Assembly: GCF_003287895.1 (NCBI RefSeq)
Contig: NZ_CP030280.1
Span: forward strand, 3,233,976 to 3,297,975
Length of the DNA: 64,000 nt
Direction: 5' to 3'
Source: Blautia argi
GTDB lineage: Bacteria > Bacillota > Clostridia > Lachnospirales > Lachnospiraceae
Positions 9,601 to 17,912 of this stretch are shown here, in pieces. Made by a program: the position numbers and the translations under genes. Below the pieces are notes generated by a model. The model made no database searches. It was not told where the DNA came from and saw nothing but the letters and a program-made list of their open reading frames with translations. Position 1 is the stretch's first letter. The number at the start of each line of letters is the position of its first letter.

Positions 9601-10042
9601 TTACCGTATTTAAAAGACCGGTAAGCGTATCTGTCCTGTTTCGGAAAGCAGTATCGGATAAGCTTCCGGACACATATCTGGCGCATTGATTGTTGTCAAA
9701 GCGCACAGCGCCCTTACAGTTAATCCAGATATAATTGCCATGCTTATCCAAAATCCGGTATTCTATGCTATAATTTTTAATCTTGTTTTCCTTTATTTTT
9801 TTGAGATTTCGCTTTACAGATTTCAAATCTCTCTCATAGACAAGCTTTATCCACTCCTGAAGAGAATTGGTATTTTCACTGTTTTTTGTAATCGCATATT
9901 TTTCATAAATACTGTCTGCAAAATGTATCTCATCACTTTTTAAATCCCATAAGAAAAGGGAGTCTTCTATGCTCTCGTCTAACAGACGCATAGCGTTCAG
10001 ATATTTCCCTGTTTCCTTCTGCATGTTACTCTGTAGATTCAC
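6650..10042 (-). CDS. Large PAS/GGDEF/EAL/GGDEF cyclic-di-GMP signalling protein
   Basis: A 1130-residue cytoplasmic protein with no membrane helix. Order of parts: PAS-like sensor (about 20-130), degenerate GGDEF (RLNGDCFALIL, about 135-285), EAL phosphodiesterase domain (EALLRFRSP, NVNISYVQL, EVTES, DDFGTGYSSL, KIDRCFV; about 300-550), a long middle region with PAS-like segments, and a second GGDEF with intact RLGGDEFLVFI (about 960-1125). The EAL catalytic residues look intact, so both c-di-GMP cleavage and synthesis are possible in one chain. A C-terminal GGDEF after an EAL is uncommon. It overlaps the upstream gene by 17 bp. An ATG at 10024 (MQKETGK) is an alternative start. It is the last gene of the leftward operon. 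Confidence 0.9.
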   Translation of the reverse strand: MNLQSNMQKETGKYLNAMRLLDESIEDSLFLWDLKSDEIHFADSIYEKYAITKNSENTNSLQEWIKLVYERDLKSVKRNLKKIKENKIKNYSIEYRILDKHGNYIWINCKGAVRFDNNQCARYVSGSLSDTAFRNRTDTLTGLLNTVKFMEDLECCLKKGETGCLLILGVDDFKNINIKYGRPYGNQVLVNLASVLEKVRVLPSLVYRLNGDCFALILTDYTKEKTEELYHQVQEEVESYCRVSGGAVLYDRDSIKDGSILYQYAENTLDNAKKNGKNKLIFFSIDDYEKRKMKIEILEEMQESIHHDFQGFYLCYQPQVQGQTFTLFGAEALLRFRSPTRGEVSPAEFIPVLEETGLICQVGAWVLETALLQCRKWREKIPHFHINVNISYVQLKQKDIAREVLQVLEKAGLPGEVLTLEVTESIQLQDYEYFNQIFYQWKQHGIKIAIDDFGTGYSSLSYLKSIKVDETKIDRCFVKQIQNSSYNYQLLRNMIELAHSVHIQVCCEGVETEEELACLMELQPDVLQGFLFAKPYPNEQFEEVYLHVGSQAYKDRKKQEERFFYLNVDETQKYYGVLCSKSQLVNIMRNASIGLWAIRIDPKNERYEMYADQVMLEVMGLEGKPTPEACYQHWYGRIQERYYPHIHYTIKKMMETRQPVEVEYIWKHPSKGEVQVRCLGVRVEDSEGMICLEGHHRIISNIEKLKFIPERSNMDSFEYNRKTHSICFHTKRRLLAGTADREGKFPDCWIEEGVVHPHFAEKFREIFSQIGSRKELPELEMLLKTSTGAYEWFKLCIQYLGTEEKDLDRVMVFAEPASQEWAMELEYMRKMDFYEVVLGETIAYAEVDVESGHLKRAGGLWTDYMEECIRSQKTFTEVMEKHMQEAVSQEEQEAYSRCLDVDFMKDRYKNGESTYKYCFQRIIDKTRCWVELVVHIFQEGYSGNMYALLYLKNIDAEKRRSLAQEVEANRDPLTNVYNRRAFKEEVVSFMTDVRETEGGSLIILDLDNFKKINDEYGHMKGDYALKVLTDTLMAIFRRRDIIGRLGGDEFLVFIKNVTTKEILDRRMKELFAALENIKDLTLTCSAGISILEREHFSYDEGLKKADLALYESKKKGKNRFSYYDECGLSS

Positions 10043-11720
10043 AGATTTTCCCTCTTTCTCTTTCCAGTATTTTTGTTATTTCTTCTCTGCTTACAGGCTT
10101 TCCAAAGTAATAGCCCTGTATATAATCCAAAGGTGTTCCTTTTAAAAATTCATGCTCTTCTTTTGTTTCCACACCTTCCAGACATACCTCCATCTGAATC
10201 GTATGGCAAATCTGTACCACTAACTGAATAAACGCTGCGTCAAACTCACTGTTTAAAATATCCTTTACAAAGGCTCTGTCAATTTTCACAATATCTACGG
10301 GCGTATTTTTCAAAGCAGCAAGAGAAGAATAGCCTGTGCCAAAATCATCTAATGCCATACAGATCTTTTTGCTCCGCATATCCTCAAACTTTTCCCTGAA
10401 TATTTCCATGTTCTTGACCGCATAGCTTTCTGTAAGCTCTAAAACCAGATTTTCACAGGGGAATTGCTCTTCCTCAATAATTGCATATAAATCCTCCAGA
10501 AAACGCTCCTCCATAAACTGCAGCGCTGAAATATTGACACTGATACGAAAATCCGGCTTTTCCTTTATCCATGCCTTTCCTTCCTGAAGTGCAGTCCGTA
10601 AAATCCAAAGTCCCACATAATAAATCAATCTGTTTTCTTCCAAAATCGGAATAAATTCTACAGGTGATACAAAAGCTCCGTCCTTGTCTGTCCAGCGAAC
10701 CAGAGTTTCCACTCCTGTAATTTCTTCGGTCTGCGGATTCACCTGAGGCTGATATACCAGATAAAATCCTCTGTATCCCTGCTCCATATCCTCTTTTAAC
10801 TGACCAAGCAGTTCCAAAGTGCGGCTTTTCTTCTGCTGAATCTGTTCTGTAAAAAATATCAGTCTGTTTTTTCCTCTCTCTTTTGCGTACTGCAGGGCAT
10901 AGTCTGCGTGACGGCAAAGCTCCTCCACACTTTTTCCATGTTTCGGATATACGGCACAACCTGCAGAAATTTCCAGATTCAGCCTTTGGCTGTCTCTCTC
11001 CTGTATCTTTCTTAAATATTCCTGTATGGTTCCATACAAAAGCTCCACATCGCCCTTTGACATATTTCTTGCAAGAATCCCCATTTTGTCCTTTTCAATT
11101 CGATACAGGAAGGCATTGTCAGGCAAAATTGTCTGTATCATCTGTCCTACCATCTTTAAAATTTTATCCCCAAAGGAACGGCTGTACAGCTCATTTACCT
11201 GATGGAACTCATCAATATCCACTTCCATAACCACCAGTTCCTCTGTGTCCGATTCTTTTATATCACTTTCCAGTTTTTTACGAAATTCTTCATAATTTAA
11301 AAGCTGTGTCAAAGGGTCTACTTTATTTCTCTTTCCCATCAGGCTCATAATCCCTGCAAAAAGTTCCTTTTTTCCATCTTTATCTCGCATAAGCTGCCCT
11401 CTGCAGCGCACCCAGATATACTCTCCGCCTTTTGTTCTGACACGAAATTCCACAAAATGAGAATCCTCTTCATCATTAAAAAGCCTCATATTGGATTCAT
11501 AGAAACGTTCCCAATCCTCCGGGTGTACAATCTTTCTCCAGTACGGCAAAGGATTTGTTATTACTTCCCCCGGCAGTCCCAAAAGTTCCACCAAGGCCTT
11601 GGGATAGCGAAAAGTATTCGTCTGCGGATCACAAACATAAATAAAGTCATCTGTACTTAACACCAGGGCATTATATAGCAGTTCTGAAAAATACCCGGCC
11701 TTCTCCTGGTCTTTTCTCAT
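10026..11720 (-). CDS. PAS-GGDEF(degenerate)-EAL cyclic-di-GMP phosphodiesterase
   Basis: A 564-residue cytoplasmic protein. It has a PAS domain (about 20-130, with the PAC-like RVRTKGGEYIWVRCRGQLM), a GGDEF-like domain (about 140-290) and an EAL domain (about 310-555). The GGDEF signature is lost (RIEKDKMGILA), so this half is probably regulatory. The EAL half keeps NISALQF, ELTESYA, DDFGTGYSSL, KIDRAFVKDI and the final QGYYFGKP. The signature EAL itself reads ETL, which is tolerated in some active enzymes. It starts four bases inside the end of the preceding GGDEF gene, so translation is probably coupled. It most likely hydrolyses c-di-GMP. Confidence 0.9.
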   Translation of the reverse strand: MRKDQEKAGYFSELLYNALVLSTDDFIYVCDPQTNTFRYPKALVELLGLPGEVITNPLPYWRKIVHPEDWERFYESNMRLFNDEEDSHFVEFRVRTKGGEYIWVRCRGQLMRDKDGKKELFAGIMSLMGKRNKVDPLTQLLNYEEFRKKLESDIKESDTEELVVMEVDIDEFHQVNELYSRSFGDKILKMVGQMIQTILPDNAFLYRIEKDKMGILARNMSKGDVELLYGTIQEYLRKIQERDSQRLNLEISAGCAVYPKHGKSVEELCRHADYALQYAKERGKNRLIFFTEQIQQKKSRTLELLGQLKEDMEQGYRGFYLVYQPQVNPQTEEITGVETLVRWTDKDGAFVSPVEFIPILEENRLIYYVGLWILRTALQEGKAWIKEKPDFRISVNISALQFMEERFLEDLYAIIEEEQFPCENLVLELTESYAVKNMEIFREKFEDMRSKKICMALDDFGTGYSSLAALKNTPVDIVKIDRAFVKDILNSEFDAAFIQLVVQICHTIQMEVCLEGVETKEEHEFLKGTPLDYIQGYYFGKPVSREEITKILERERGKICESTE

Positions 11721-13227
11721 TTTCTTTTTCCTTCTTCCTCTGTGTAGATTTTAAACCCGTCTTTTCCTGTCTGTTTTACCTCGTAAAGCATTCGGTCTGC
11801 CTTGCTGTACAAATCCCGAAACTTATTTCCGTCTAAAGGAGCCAGAGCAACTCCTACGGAAACACTGATTTCCACACATTTTCCTTTGCTGTAATACCTT
11901 AGATGAAGTTTTTTCAGCAGACTCCTTATATTCTTTTCAATAATTTCTCTCGGAATATTTTCCAGAAAAACAACAAATTCATCTCCGCCCAGACGGCAGA
12001 CAATGTCGTACTCCCGAAAATGCTGTTTTAAAATTCTTCCGATTTCTTTCAGAGCCTTATCTCCTGCCTGGTGTCCCATAGTATCATTTAAAGTTTTAAA
12101 GTTATCCAAATCCATAATGCAGAAAGCATGTACCACGCCCTCCGGCAAATCTGTCTGTTTCAACTCTGCATCAATACGCTCAATGCCGCCGGTTCGGTTG
12201 AAAAGCCCTGTAAGCTGATCCATATCTGCCTTTTTTCTAAGCTGCACTTCCTCGGTGACATCTTTCATCAATGCCAAACACTGCGTAACTCTTCCTTTCT
12301 TATCCGTCAGATCGGTTTCCTGAACCTGAAACATACGCTCTTCTCCCTGCACAATAATAGAAACATAAAACTCCTGATTCTGTTTTCCATTTCCCATGTT
12401 TTGGAAAATTGTTTCTACCTGCTGCTTTGTATCCTTTGTCTGAGGAATGTATTTCAGCAGATTCTGGGGCGCATCTTCAATAATCCGCGGCACATTTTTT
12501 GTCAAAGCGCTCTGATTTAAAAAGCGCAGCCTCCGGCTCTCGATTTCATAAGCCATAATTACATAGGAAAACTGTGAAGAAGTAATCTGGAATACCTTTT
12601 CGTTAAACTGCAGCTCCTGATTCATTTCTTCCACCCGTTTTCTTTCCTTTGCAGAAAGCGAAAGAAGCACAACTGTAAGGATTACAGATACGCCAAGTAC
12701 CTCTCCTATCAGAATATAAATATCATTATCCAGGAGATATTTCAGCGATGCCGTAACGTCTGACTTCTTCATAACCGTAACAACATACCATTCATTCATA
12801 TGCAGGGGAGAAAAATAAACAACTCTCTCATCATCACCCCGGCTCACCTCTATTACCAGAGGCTTCCCTTCCCTTATTCTGTCTTTTATCTCACTCAGAT
12901 TTTTTTTACATTCCAGCTTTTCTATGGAATCAAAAATATTCTCACTTTCTGTCATCAGATTGATTCCCTGCTGACGCAGAATATATTCCCCATCGCGGTC
13001 TATAATCTGCATATAATCGGTTTCTTTATCCATACTGGTATTTTTGTAAATCTGAAAACTGTCAGTTTCTACTACTCCGTATAAAATTCCTCTTGGAATT
13101 TCCCGGCTGTCGTGAATGGGAACAGATACTATAAAAATGTCCTTGTCCACAATAATGGATCCATAGTTTTCTGTAATAGCAAAAGAAGCGCCATTCATAC
13201 ACCGGATAAAATAATCCTTGTCCCCTA
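11717..13227 (-). CDS. Cache-PAS-GGDEF diguanylate cyclase, 3' part of frameshifted gene
   Basis: C-terminal part (about 500 residues) of a membrane diguanylate cyclase of about 625 residues whose natural start is at 13592. This part holds the distal cache region (from KDYFIRCMNGASFAITEN), the second membrane helix (YILIGEVLGVSVILTVVLLS), a PAS-like region and a C-terminal GGDEF domain with intact RLGGDEFVVFL, so synthesis of c-di-GMP is expected if the protein is made. The reading frame is joined to the N-terminal half by a one-base shift in a CCCC run at 13222-13225. With three Cs the protein reads continuously (YIRDKDYF). A GTG at 13270 could otherwise act as start but would encode non-homologous residues first. 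Confidence 0.85.
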
Positions 13228-13592
13228 ATATATGCCTTTGCCCCATTTGTAATCCAGGAGTTTCCTTCACTGTCTGCCACTCCCATTCTCTGAAATTCTA
13301 CACTTCCATCTTCAATGACACCTTTTAGTTTTTCTATTTTCTCCTCGTCGTGTACCTCTCCCTCTTTAAATATCCCTGAAAGGCTGTCAAGTGTGCTGAT
13401 AAAGCCATCCAGCTTTGCCTCCAGCACACTCGCCCCCTGACTGGACAGATCTTTTAAGGAATTCATCTGCAGGACAAATTCTCTTTCCTGAATTTTGTAA
13501 TAAAAATTGAACATGGTAAAGCACACTAAAAGCAGCATACTCACCGTTACCAATGCGATGATTAATCCGTTTTTTATCTTCTTTTTTCTCAC
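13062..13592 (-). pseudogene. Cache-GGDEF diguanylate cyclase, 5' part of frameshifted gene
   Basis: N-terminal part: a GTG start at 13592, a basic leader, the first membrane helix (GLIIALVTVSMLLLVCFTMF) and the proximal half of an extracytoplasmic cache sensor, up to ADSEGNSWITNGAKAYIR near residue 122. After the CCCC run at 13222-13225 this frame encodes unrelated residues and stops at 13062. The homologous continuation lies in the next frame (see the 3' part). The start is 16 bp downstream of the acyltransferase-kinase fusion gene on the same strand, with AAGAAGG upstream, so the two may be co-transcribed. Sequencing error and true mutation cannot be separated from sequence alone. Confidence 0.85.
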
Positions 13593-13608
13593 TTTTTACA
13601 ACGCCTTC

Positions 13609-15228
13609 TTAACAATAATTTCTGACAATCTCCTGCATTTTTTCAAACTGCTGCTCCATCTCATCTACCAGACGGAACTGTGTCCTTGCGCGCACCAGAT
13701 TATGCTCCGGATACGCTGTTTTAAAATAAGTATCCCCTTCCAGATAATCTGTCAGGAAACGCATACCACACTCCAGAGTCATAAGACGCGCTCCCCATGG
13801 CAGACTCTCTATCTCTTCCGGCGTCAGAACATCTTTCGTTGCTTCCAGATACCCTTTTACATACAATTCATACAGAGAAATATCAAAATGCATCAAATCC
13901 AGATTTTGCTCATCTTCCTCTGCTGTGGCTGCACCAAAACGAATAGAATCTCCAAAATCATTAGCTGCCAGTCCTGGCATAATGGTATCCAAATCAATAA
14001 TGCAAAGTCCTTTTCCCGTATCTGCATCAAATAAAATATTGTTCAGCTTTGTATCATTATGAGTTACACGGAGAGGCAGTGTTCCTTCCTCCTGCTGCTT
14101 CACCAGAACACTACAATCCTTTTCTCTGTCCAGGACAAAAGCAATTTCCCCTTTGCATGCTGCTGCCCGGTTCTTAATATCTCTTTTCAGCGCCCGTGTA
14201 AAGTTCTCGAACCGTTTTACCGTATTGTGGAAATCCGGAATGGTTTCCTTTAAACTGGAAGCCGGATAATCTCCAAGCTGTTTTAAGAAATGTCCAAAGC
14301 TGCTGCCGGACTGGTAGAACTGCTCCGGTTCTTCCACAAGCTGATAGCACACCGAATTCGGTATATAATTATAGCATCTCCAGGGCTGTCCCTCGCTGTC
14401 CTCAAAATAAGTACAGCCGCTTTTTGTCTTAATACAGGACAGAGTTTCTCTGTCCGGATCGCCTCCCTCTTCCCGAATCACATTTCTCAGATACTCGGTT
14501 ACACCAAAAATATTTTCCATAACTCCTGCCGGGTCTTTAAATACATTGTTGTTGACTCTCTGTAGAATGTAAGCAAACTCGTCCCCTTCTTCTGTTGGCA
14601 TGTAAACCGCATAAGTTTCGTTAATATGACCCTCACCGAAAGGTTTCACATAACTGCACTGCGGACCAAATCCAAAAGCATACAGAGCATCTTCCAAATC
14701 ACGGCTTGCAACACCATCAATTTTTCTTCTTGTGGAGAACACCACTTCCCCTGCCTCTACCTTTCTCCTGCTTTCAATATTACAGTTTGCCTTTACCACA
14801 CTGTTTAACCCGACATGCGCGCCGCATGCCACATAAGAATCATGGTCTACCACTGCGCCGCTGTTAATCAGTACGCCATGCTCTATCACGGTATTGGTAT
14901 TCACAACGGCTCTCTGCATAACAAAGGTACCGTTTCCTATCTCTGCACTTGGGCTTATGACTGCTGTGGGGTGAATCATGGCAGGTACATAGTATCCTGC
15001 TTCCATCAGCTTTTCTGTCCAGTACAGACGCATACCATTGTCACCCAAAGCTGCCACTGCTGTATCATATTCTTTTACAAAGGCTCTGTAATCGCAGCAT
15101 TTCCCTACTACATCCGCGCCTTTTACCGCATCGTCCAGAAATACGGCCTCTTCATAGCCCAAAAGCCCTGCCATTTCCTGAATCATGTGTCCAAATCCGC
15201 CTGCTCCTAAAATTAATAAACGTTTCAT
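13609..15228 (-). CDS. NeuD/PglD-like hexapeptide domain fused to NahK-like N-acetylhexosamine kinase
   Basis: A 539-residue two-domain protein. The start ATG at 15228 is chosen for its AGGGAG site and the Rossmann start KRLLILGAGGFGHMIQEMAG. Residues about 1-190 match sugar O/N-acyltransferases of the NeuD/PglD type, with left-handed beta-helix hexads (HPTAVISPSAEIGNGTFV, GVLINSGAVVDHD). Residues about 205-539 match the phosphotransferase-fold N-acetylhexosamine 1-kinase NahK: FGEGHINETYAV (nucleotide loop), LRVTHNDTKLNNILFD (catalytic loop with Asp), IIDLDTIMPG (metal-binding Asp), LTLECGMRFLTDYLEGD and YPEHNLVRARTQ. NahK makes HexNAc-1-phosphate from GlcNAc or GalNAc in mucin and milk-glycan salvage. 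The fusion would join kinase and acyl transfer or sugar binding. The join shows no frameshift sign. Confidence 0.85.
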   Translation of the reverse strand: MKRLLILGAGGFGHMIQEMAGLLGYEEAVFLDDAVKGADVVGKCCDYRAFVKEYDTAVAALGDNGMRLYWTEKLMEAGYYVPAMIHPTAVISPSAEIGNGTFVMQRAVVNTNTVIEHGVLINSGAVVDHDSYVACGAHVGLNSVVKANCNIESRRKVEAGEVVFSTRRKIDGVASRDLEDALYAFGFGPQCSYVKPFGEGHINETYAVYMPTEEGDEFAYILQRVNNNVFKDPAGVMENIFGVTEYLRNVIREEGGDPDRETLSCIKTKSGCTYFEDSEGQPWRCYNYIPNSVCYQLVEEPEQFYQSGSSFGHFLKQLGDYPASSLKETIPDFHNTVKRFENFTRALKRDIKNRAAACKGEIAFVLDREKDCSVLVKQQEEGTLPLRVTHNDTKLNNILFDADTGKGLCIIDLDTIMPGLAANDFGDSIRFGAATAEEDEQNLDLMHFDISLYELYVKGYLEATKDVLTPEEIESLPWGARLMTLECGMRFLTDYLEGDTYFKTAYPEHNLVRARTQFRLVDEMEQQFEKMQEIVRNYC

Positions 15229-15601
15229 TTGTTCTCCCTGTTTCTGCCCTTTGAGGCAGCCTCTCCTTGTTTTTTTGTGTCCCAATTCCTTCGCTTTTTC
15301 CTTAAAAATGCTCTGATAAATTTTATCTGTATAGGTTCTATATTTTGTTCTGCCACCTGCTTTTTGATTAATCGTATCTATTTCTCCGGAAATAAAAAAG
15401 CCTCACAAGCACAACTATTTCTTACTATATTTATCATTTATCGCTAAAAAGGCAAAATGATAGAATCACTCTGCCTTTTTGTATTTTCTATATTTTCCGC
15501 TAAATTTAATTCCTGTCCTTTATAGTATAACGGTTCTTTGAGGTTTTCGCAATGATTGATTACTTAAATCACAGATAAAAATGCTCTTCACATTTCAACT
15601 T
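15229..15601. other. Intergenic stretch without a gene
   Basis: About 370 bp, AT-rich. It holds the terminator at 15446-15480 and presumably the leftward promoter of the fusion gene. I see no small gene, RNA or repeat. Confidence 0.6.
15446..15480. terminator. Intrinsic terminator downstream of the HAD gene
   Basis: Inverted repeat AAAAAGGCA (15446-15454) and TGCCTTTTT (15472-15480). On the minus strand it follows the HAD gene and ends in a T-run. Confidence 0.75.
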
Positions 15602-16444
15602 CTATATACTCAAATTCCCCTGAAATTCCTCAATACATCTGTCCTGCATTTTCCTTTCATAGTTTCCTTCCAGAAACTGTTTCAGCACCTCTGGAAATAT
15701 TTCCCAGGATTCCCTTTCCTGATATGCCAGTATGGGGTAAAAAAGGGCTCCTGCTTCCCGTGCTGCCTCCAGATCTATAGGAGAATCCCCTATCATCAGG
15801 ACTTTTTTCTTCTCATATCCCTTTTCCACCAGTTCCTTTAGGCACTCCGCTTTACGCCCTGTTTCCTGAGAAGCCAGAAGGTCTGTGTACTGAATCAGGG
15901 ACTGATTTTCCCATTCTTTTCTGATTTCCACACCATTGGCTGAAGTTACAATAGCTATATCCGCGTATTTCTTTGCCAGCTCCAACGCTTCCCGCGCACC
16001 TTCAAAGGGTGGTTTTTTCCTGTCTGAAATCATTGCCATAGACTGATTCACCAACCCCGACCATTCTATTGCTTTTTTTATACATATACTTCCTGTCCTC
16101 TCAAAAGCTTCCCGAAGGCTTTCATCAGAAAGCTCGCTTGCTGTCTGTACCCAATATACATATTCCGAAAGCCCTTCTATACAGGTATAATTTTCATGAA
16201 TGTCGGCAAGTACTCTTGCCAGACCACGGAATCGGTTGATCCCTCTGAAATTGCTTAAAAGATTTACCTTTCTCCACAATCGGATAATCTCATCTTTGTA
16301 TTCCTCCAGATTCCATTGGTGTACCAGGCACGGTCCCAGACAGCGCATATGTTTCACGTCCATAGTATCCAATACACACCCATCCGAATCAATACAGATC
16401 AAAAAGTCCTTTGCTTTTTCAAATTTTTTTATTGCCTGCTTCAC
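15602..16444 (-). CDS. HAD-superfamily hydrolase
   Basis: A 280-residue protein with the HAD phosphatase motifs. Motif I is CIDSDGCVLDT (nucleophile Asp and acid/base Asp), motif II is IVTSANG, and motif III/IV comprises Lys in KKKVLMIGDSPIDLEAA with the metal-binding Asp residues. The alpha-helical insertion after motif I (residues about 30-140) is the type-C1 cap found in phosphoglycolate phosphatase and beta-phosphoglucomutase relatives. This one is somewhat longer than usual and reads WRKVNLLSNFRGINRFRGL. The substrate is unknown. It is monocistronic, with its own terminator, and divergent from the PatB-like gene. Phosphosugar hydrolysis is a reasonable guess only. Confidence 0.82.
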   Translation of the reverse strand: MKQAIKKFEKAKDFLICIDSDGCVLDTMDVKHMRCLGPCLVHQWNLEEYKDEIIRLWRKVNLLSNFRGINRFRGLARVLADIHENYTCIEGLSEYVYWVQTASELSDESLREAFERTGSICIKKAIEWSGLVNQSMAMISDRKKPPFEGAREALELAKKYADIAIVTSANGVEIRKEWENQSLIQYTDLLASQETGRKAECLKELVEKGYEKKKVLMIGDSPIDLEAAREAGALFYPILAYQERESWEIFPEVLKQFLEGNYERKMQDRCIEEFQGNLSI

Positions 16445-16635
16445 TTTTCTTCCCCCCTGCAGTTTTTGGTATATTCTTAATCTACATTATACTCTTCCGC
16501 AACTTGAGCCGCAAGAAAGAATCCTTTGGAATCAATGAACTTTTTCTATAAAAATCCGATATTTTGCTGAATTGCACAGGCTTTGGGTGTATAATAAAAG
16601 CACTCTATATTTTATCTGAGAAAGGACCCCGGATT

Positions 16636-17832
16636 ATGAAACTTTATGACTTTGACAAATACATTGACCGCACAAAAACCACCTCCATTAAGCATGCTTT
16701 CAAGGAAGAATATCATGTTCCTGCAGATGTTATTCCTCTCTGGGTTGCAGACATGGATTTTCGTTCTCCTGATGAGGTATGTCAGGCTGTAGAAGAGGCC
16801 GGACACTTCGGTATTTTCGGCTATTCCAGTCCCAAAGAGGATTATTATCATGCAGTTATTAACTGGCTCACCAGAAGGCATAACTGGACTCCAAAAGAAG
16901 ATTGGCTTATCTGTACCCCAGGGGTCGTCTGCGCCATTTCCATTGCCGTAAAAGCGCTGACAGCTCCCGGCGATGCCGTTATGATTATGCAGCCTGTATA
17001 CCACCCCTTTAAAAATGCAGTGGTTCGAAATGAACGTACTCTGGTGGAAAATCCTTTGCTTCTTGGGGAAGACCACCGCTTTTATATGGATTTTGAAAAA
17101 ATCGAAGCGCAATTTGCAAAAGAAAAAGTAAAACTTTTGATTCTCTGCACACCCCACAATCCAGGCGGACGGGTGTGGACAAAGGAAGAACTGGAACGTC
17201 TCATTGACCTGTGCCTGAAATATCAGGTCAAGGTTATCGCAGATGAAATCCACCATGATTTTGTATTTCCGGGACATAAACATACTGAGTTTGCCCCTTT
17301 AAACAAAGACATGCAGGAAAACTGTATCATCTGTACCGCACCCAGCAAAACCTTTAACATTGCAGGACTTGGGCTTTCCAATATCTTTATTCCAAACAAA
17401 GAACTGAGAACCGCTTTCCAGAAAGAATTGGACTGCACCGGACTGGACATTGTCAACCTGGTTTCCATGGAAGCCTGCAAAGCAGCTTATTCCCATGGAG
17501 AAGACTGGCTGGAGCAGCTTTTAATTTACATAAAACAGAATTCCGATTATGTACAGAACTTCCTTGCCGAAAATCTGCCTCAGATTACCATGATGCCTCT
17601 GGACGGTACTTATCTGGCATGGCTGGATTTCTCCGGGCTTCAAATGTCCCAGGAAGCTTTAAATGACTTTCTCCTGAACAAAGCCAAAATCTGGTTAAAC
17701 AGCGGGGATATTTTCGGTATGGGAGGAGAAGGACATATGCGACTGAACATCGGCTGTCCCAGAAGTGTATTGGAAAGGGCGATGGAACAGTTAAATATTT
17801 CTGTCAAAGAACTTCTGCACACTCTCTCGTAA
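16636..17832 (+). CDS. PLP-dependent aminotransferase/C-S lyase, PatB/MalY family
   Basis: A 398-residue fold-type I PLP enzyme. The start at 16636 is chosen because MKLYDFDKYIDRTKT is the family N-terminus and GAGAAAGGA precedes it. Typical elements are VIPLWVADMDF near residue 35, FGYSSPKEDYYHAVINWL, the PLP-binding CTPHNPGGRVWTKEEL and ADEIHHDFVF, and the Schiff-base Lys in APSKTFNIAGL. The C-terminal MRLNIGCPRSVLERAMEQL contains the carboxylate-binding Arg. Relatives cleave cystathionine and other cysteine conjugates to pyruvate, ammonia and a thiol, and some (MalY) also regulate. It is monocistronic, with a promoter-like TATAAT near 16592, and convergent with the ABC permease gene. Confidence 0.9.
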   Translation: MKLYDFDKYIDRTKTTSIKHAFKEEYHVPADVIPLWVADMDFRSPDEVCQAVEEAGHFGIFGYSSPKEDYYHAVINWLTRRHNWTPKEDWLICTPGVVCAISIAVKALTAPGDAVMIMQPVYHPFKNAVVRNERTLVENPLLLGEDHRFYMDFEKIEAQFAKEKVKLLILCTPHNPGGRVWTKEELERLIDLCLKYQVKVIADEIHHDFVFPGHKHTEFAPLNKDMQENCIICTAPSKTFNIAGLGLSNIFIPNKELRTAFQKELDCTGLDIVNLVSMEACKAAYSHGEDWLEQLLIYIKQNSDYVQNFLAENLPQITMMPLDGTYLAWLDFSGLQMSQEALNDFLLNKAKIWLNSGDIFGMGGEGHMRLNIGCPRSVLERAMEQLNISVKELLHTLS

Positions 17833-17842
17833 ATAAAAAAGG

Positions 17843-17909
17843 GAGAGCTGTCGCATTAAGTACATACCCAAAATATTTTTGGATAATGTTTAAAACGACA
17901 GCTTTCTCT
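17843..17909. terminator. Long-loop hairpin between convergent genes
   Basis: GAGAGCTGTCG (17843-17853) pairs with CGACAGC plus CTC (17896-17908) across a roughly 42-nt loop. A-rich and T/C-rich flanks fit termination from both sides. Confidence 0.6.
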
Positions 17910-17912
17910 TCT

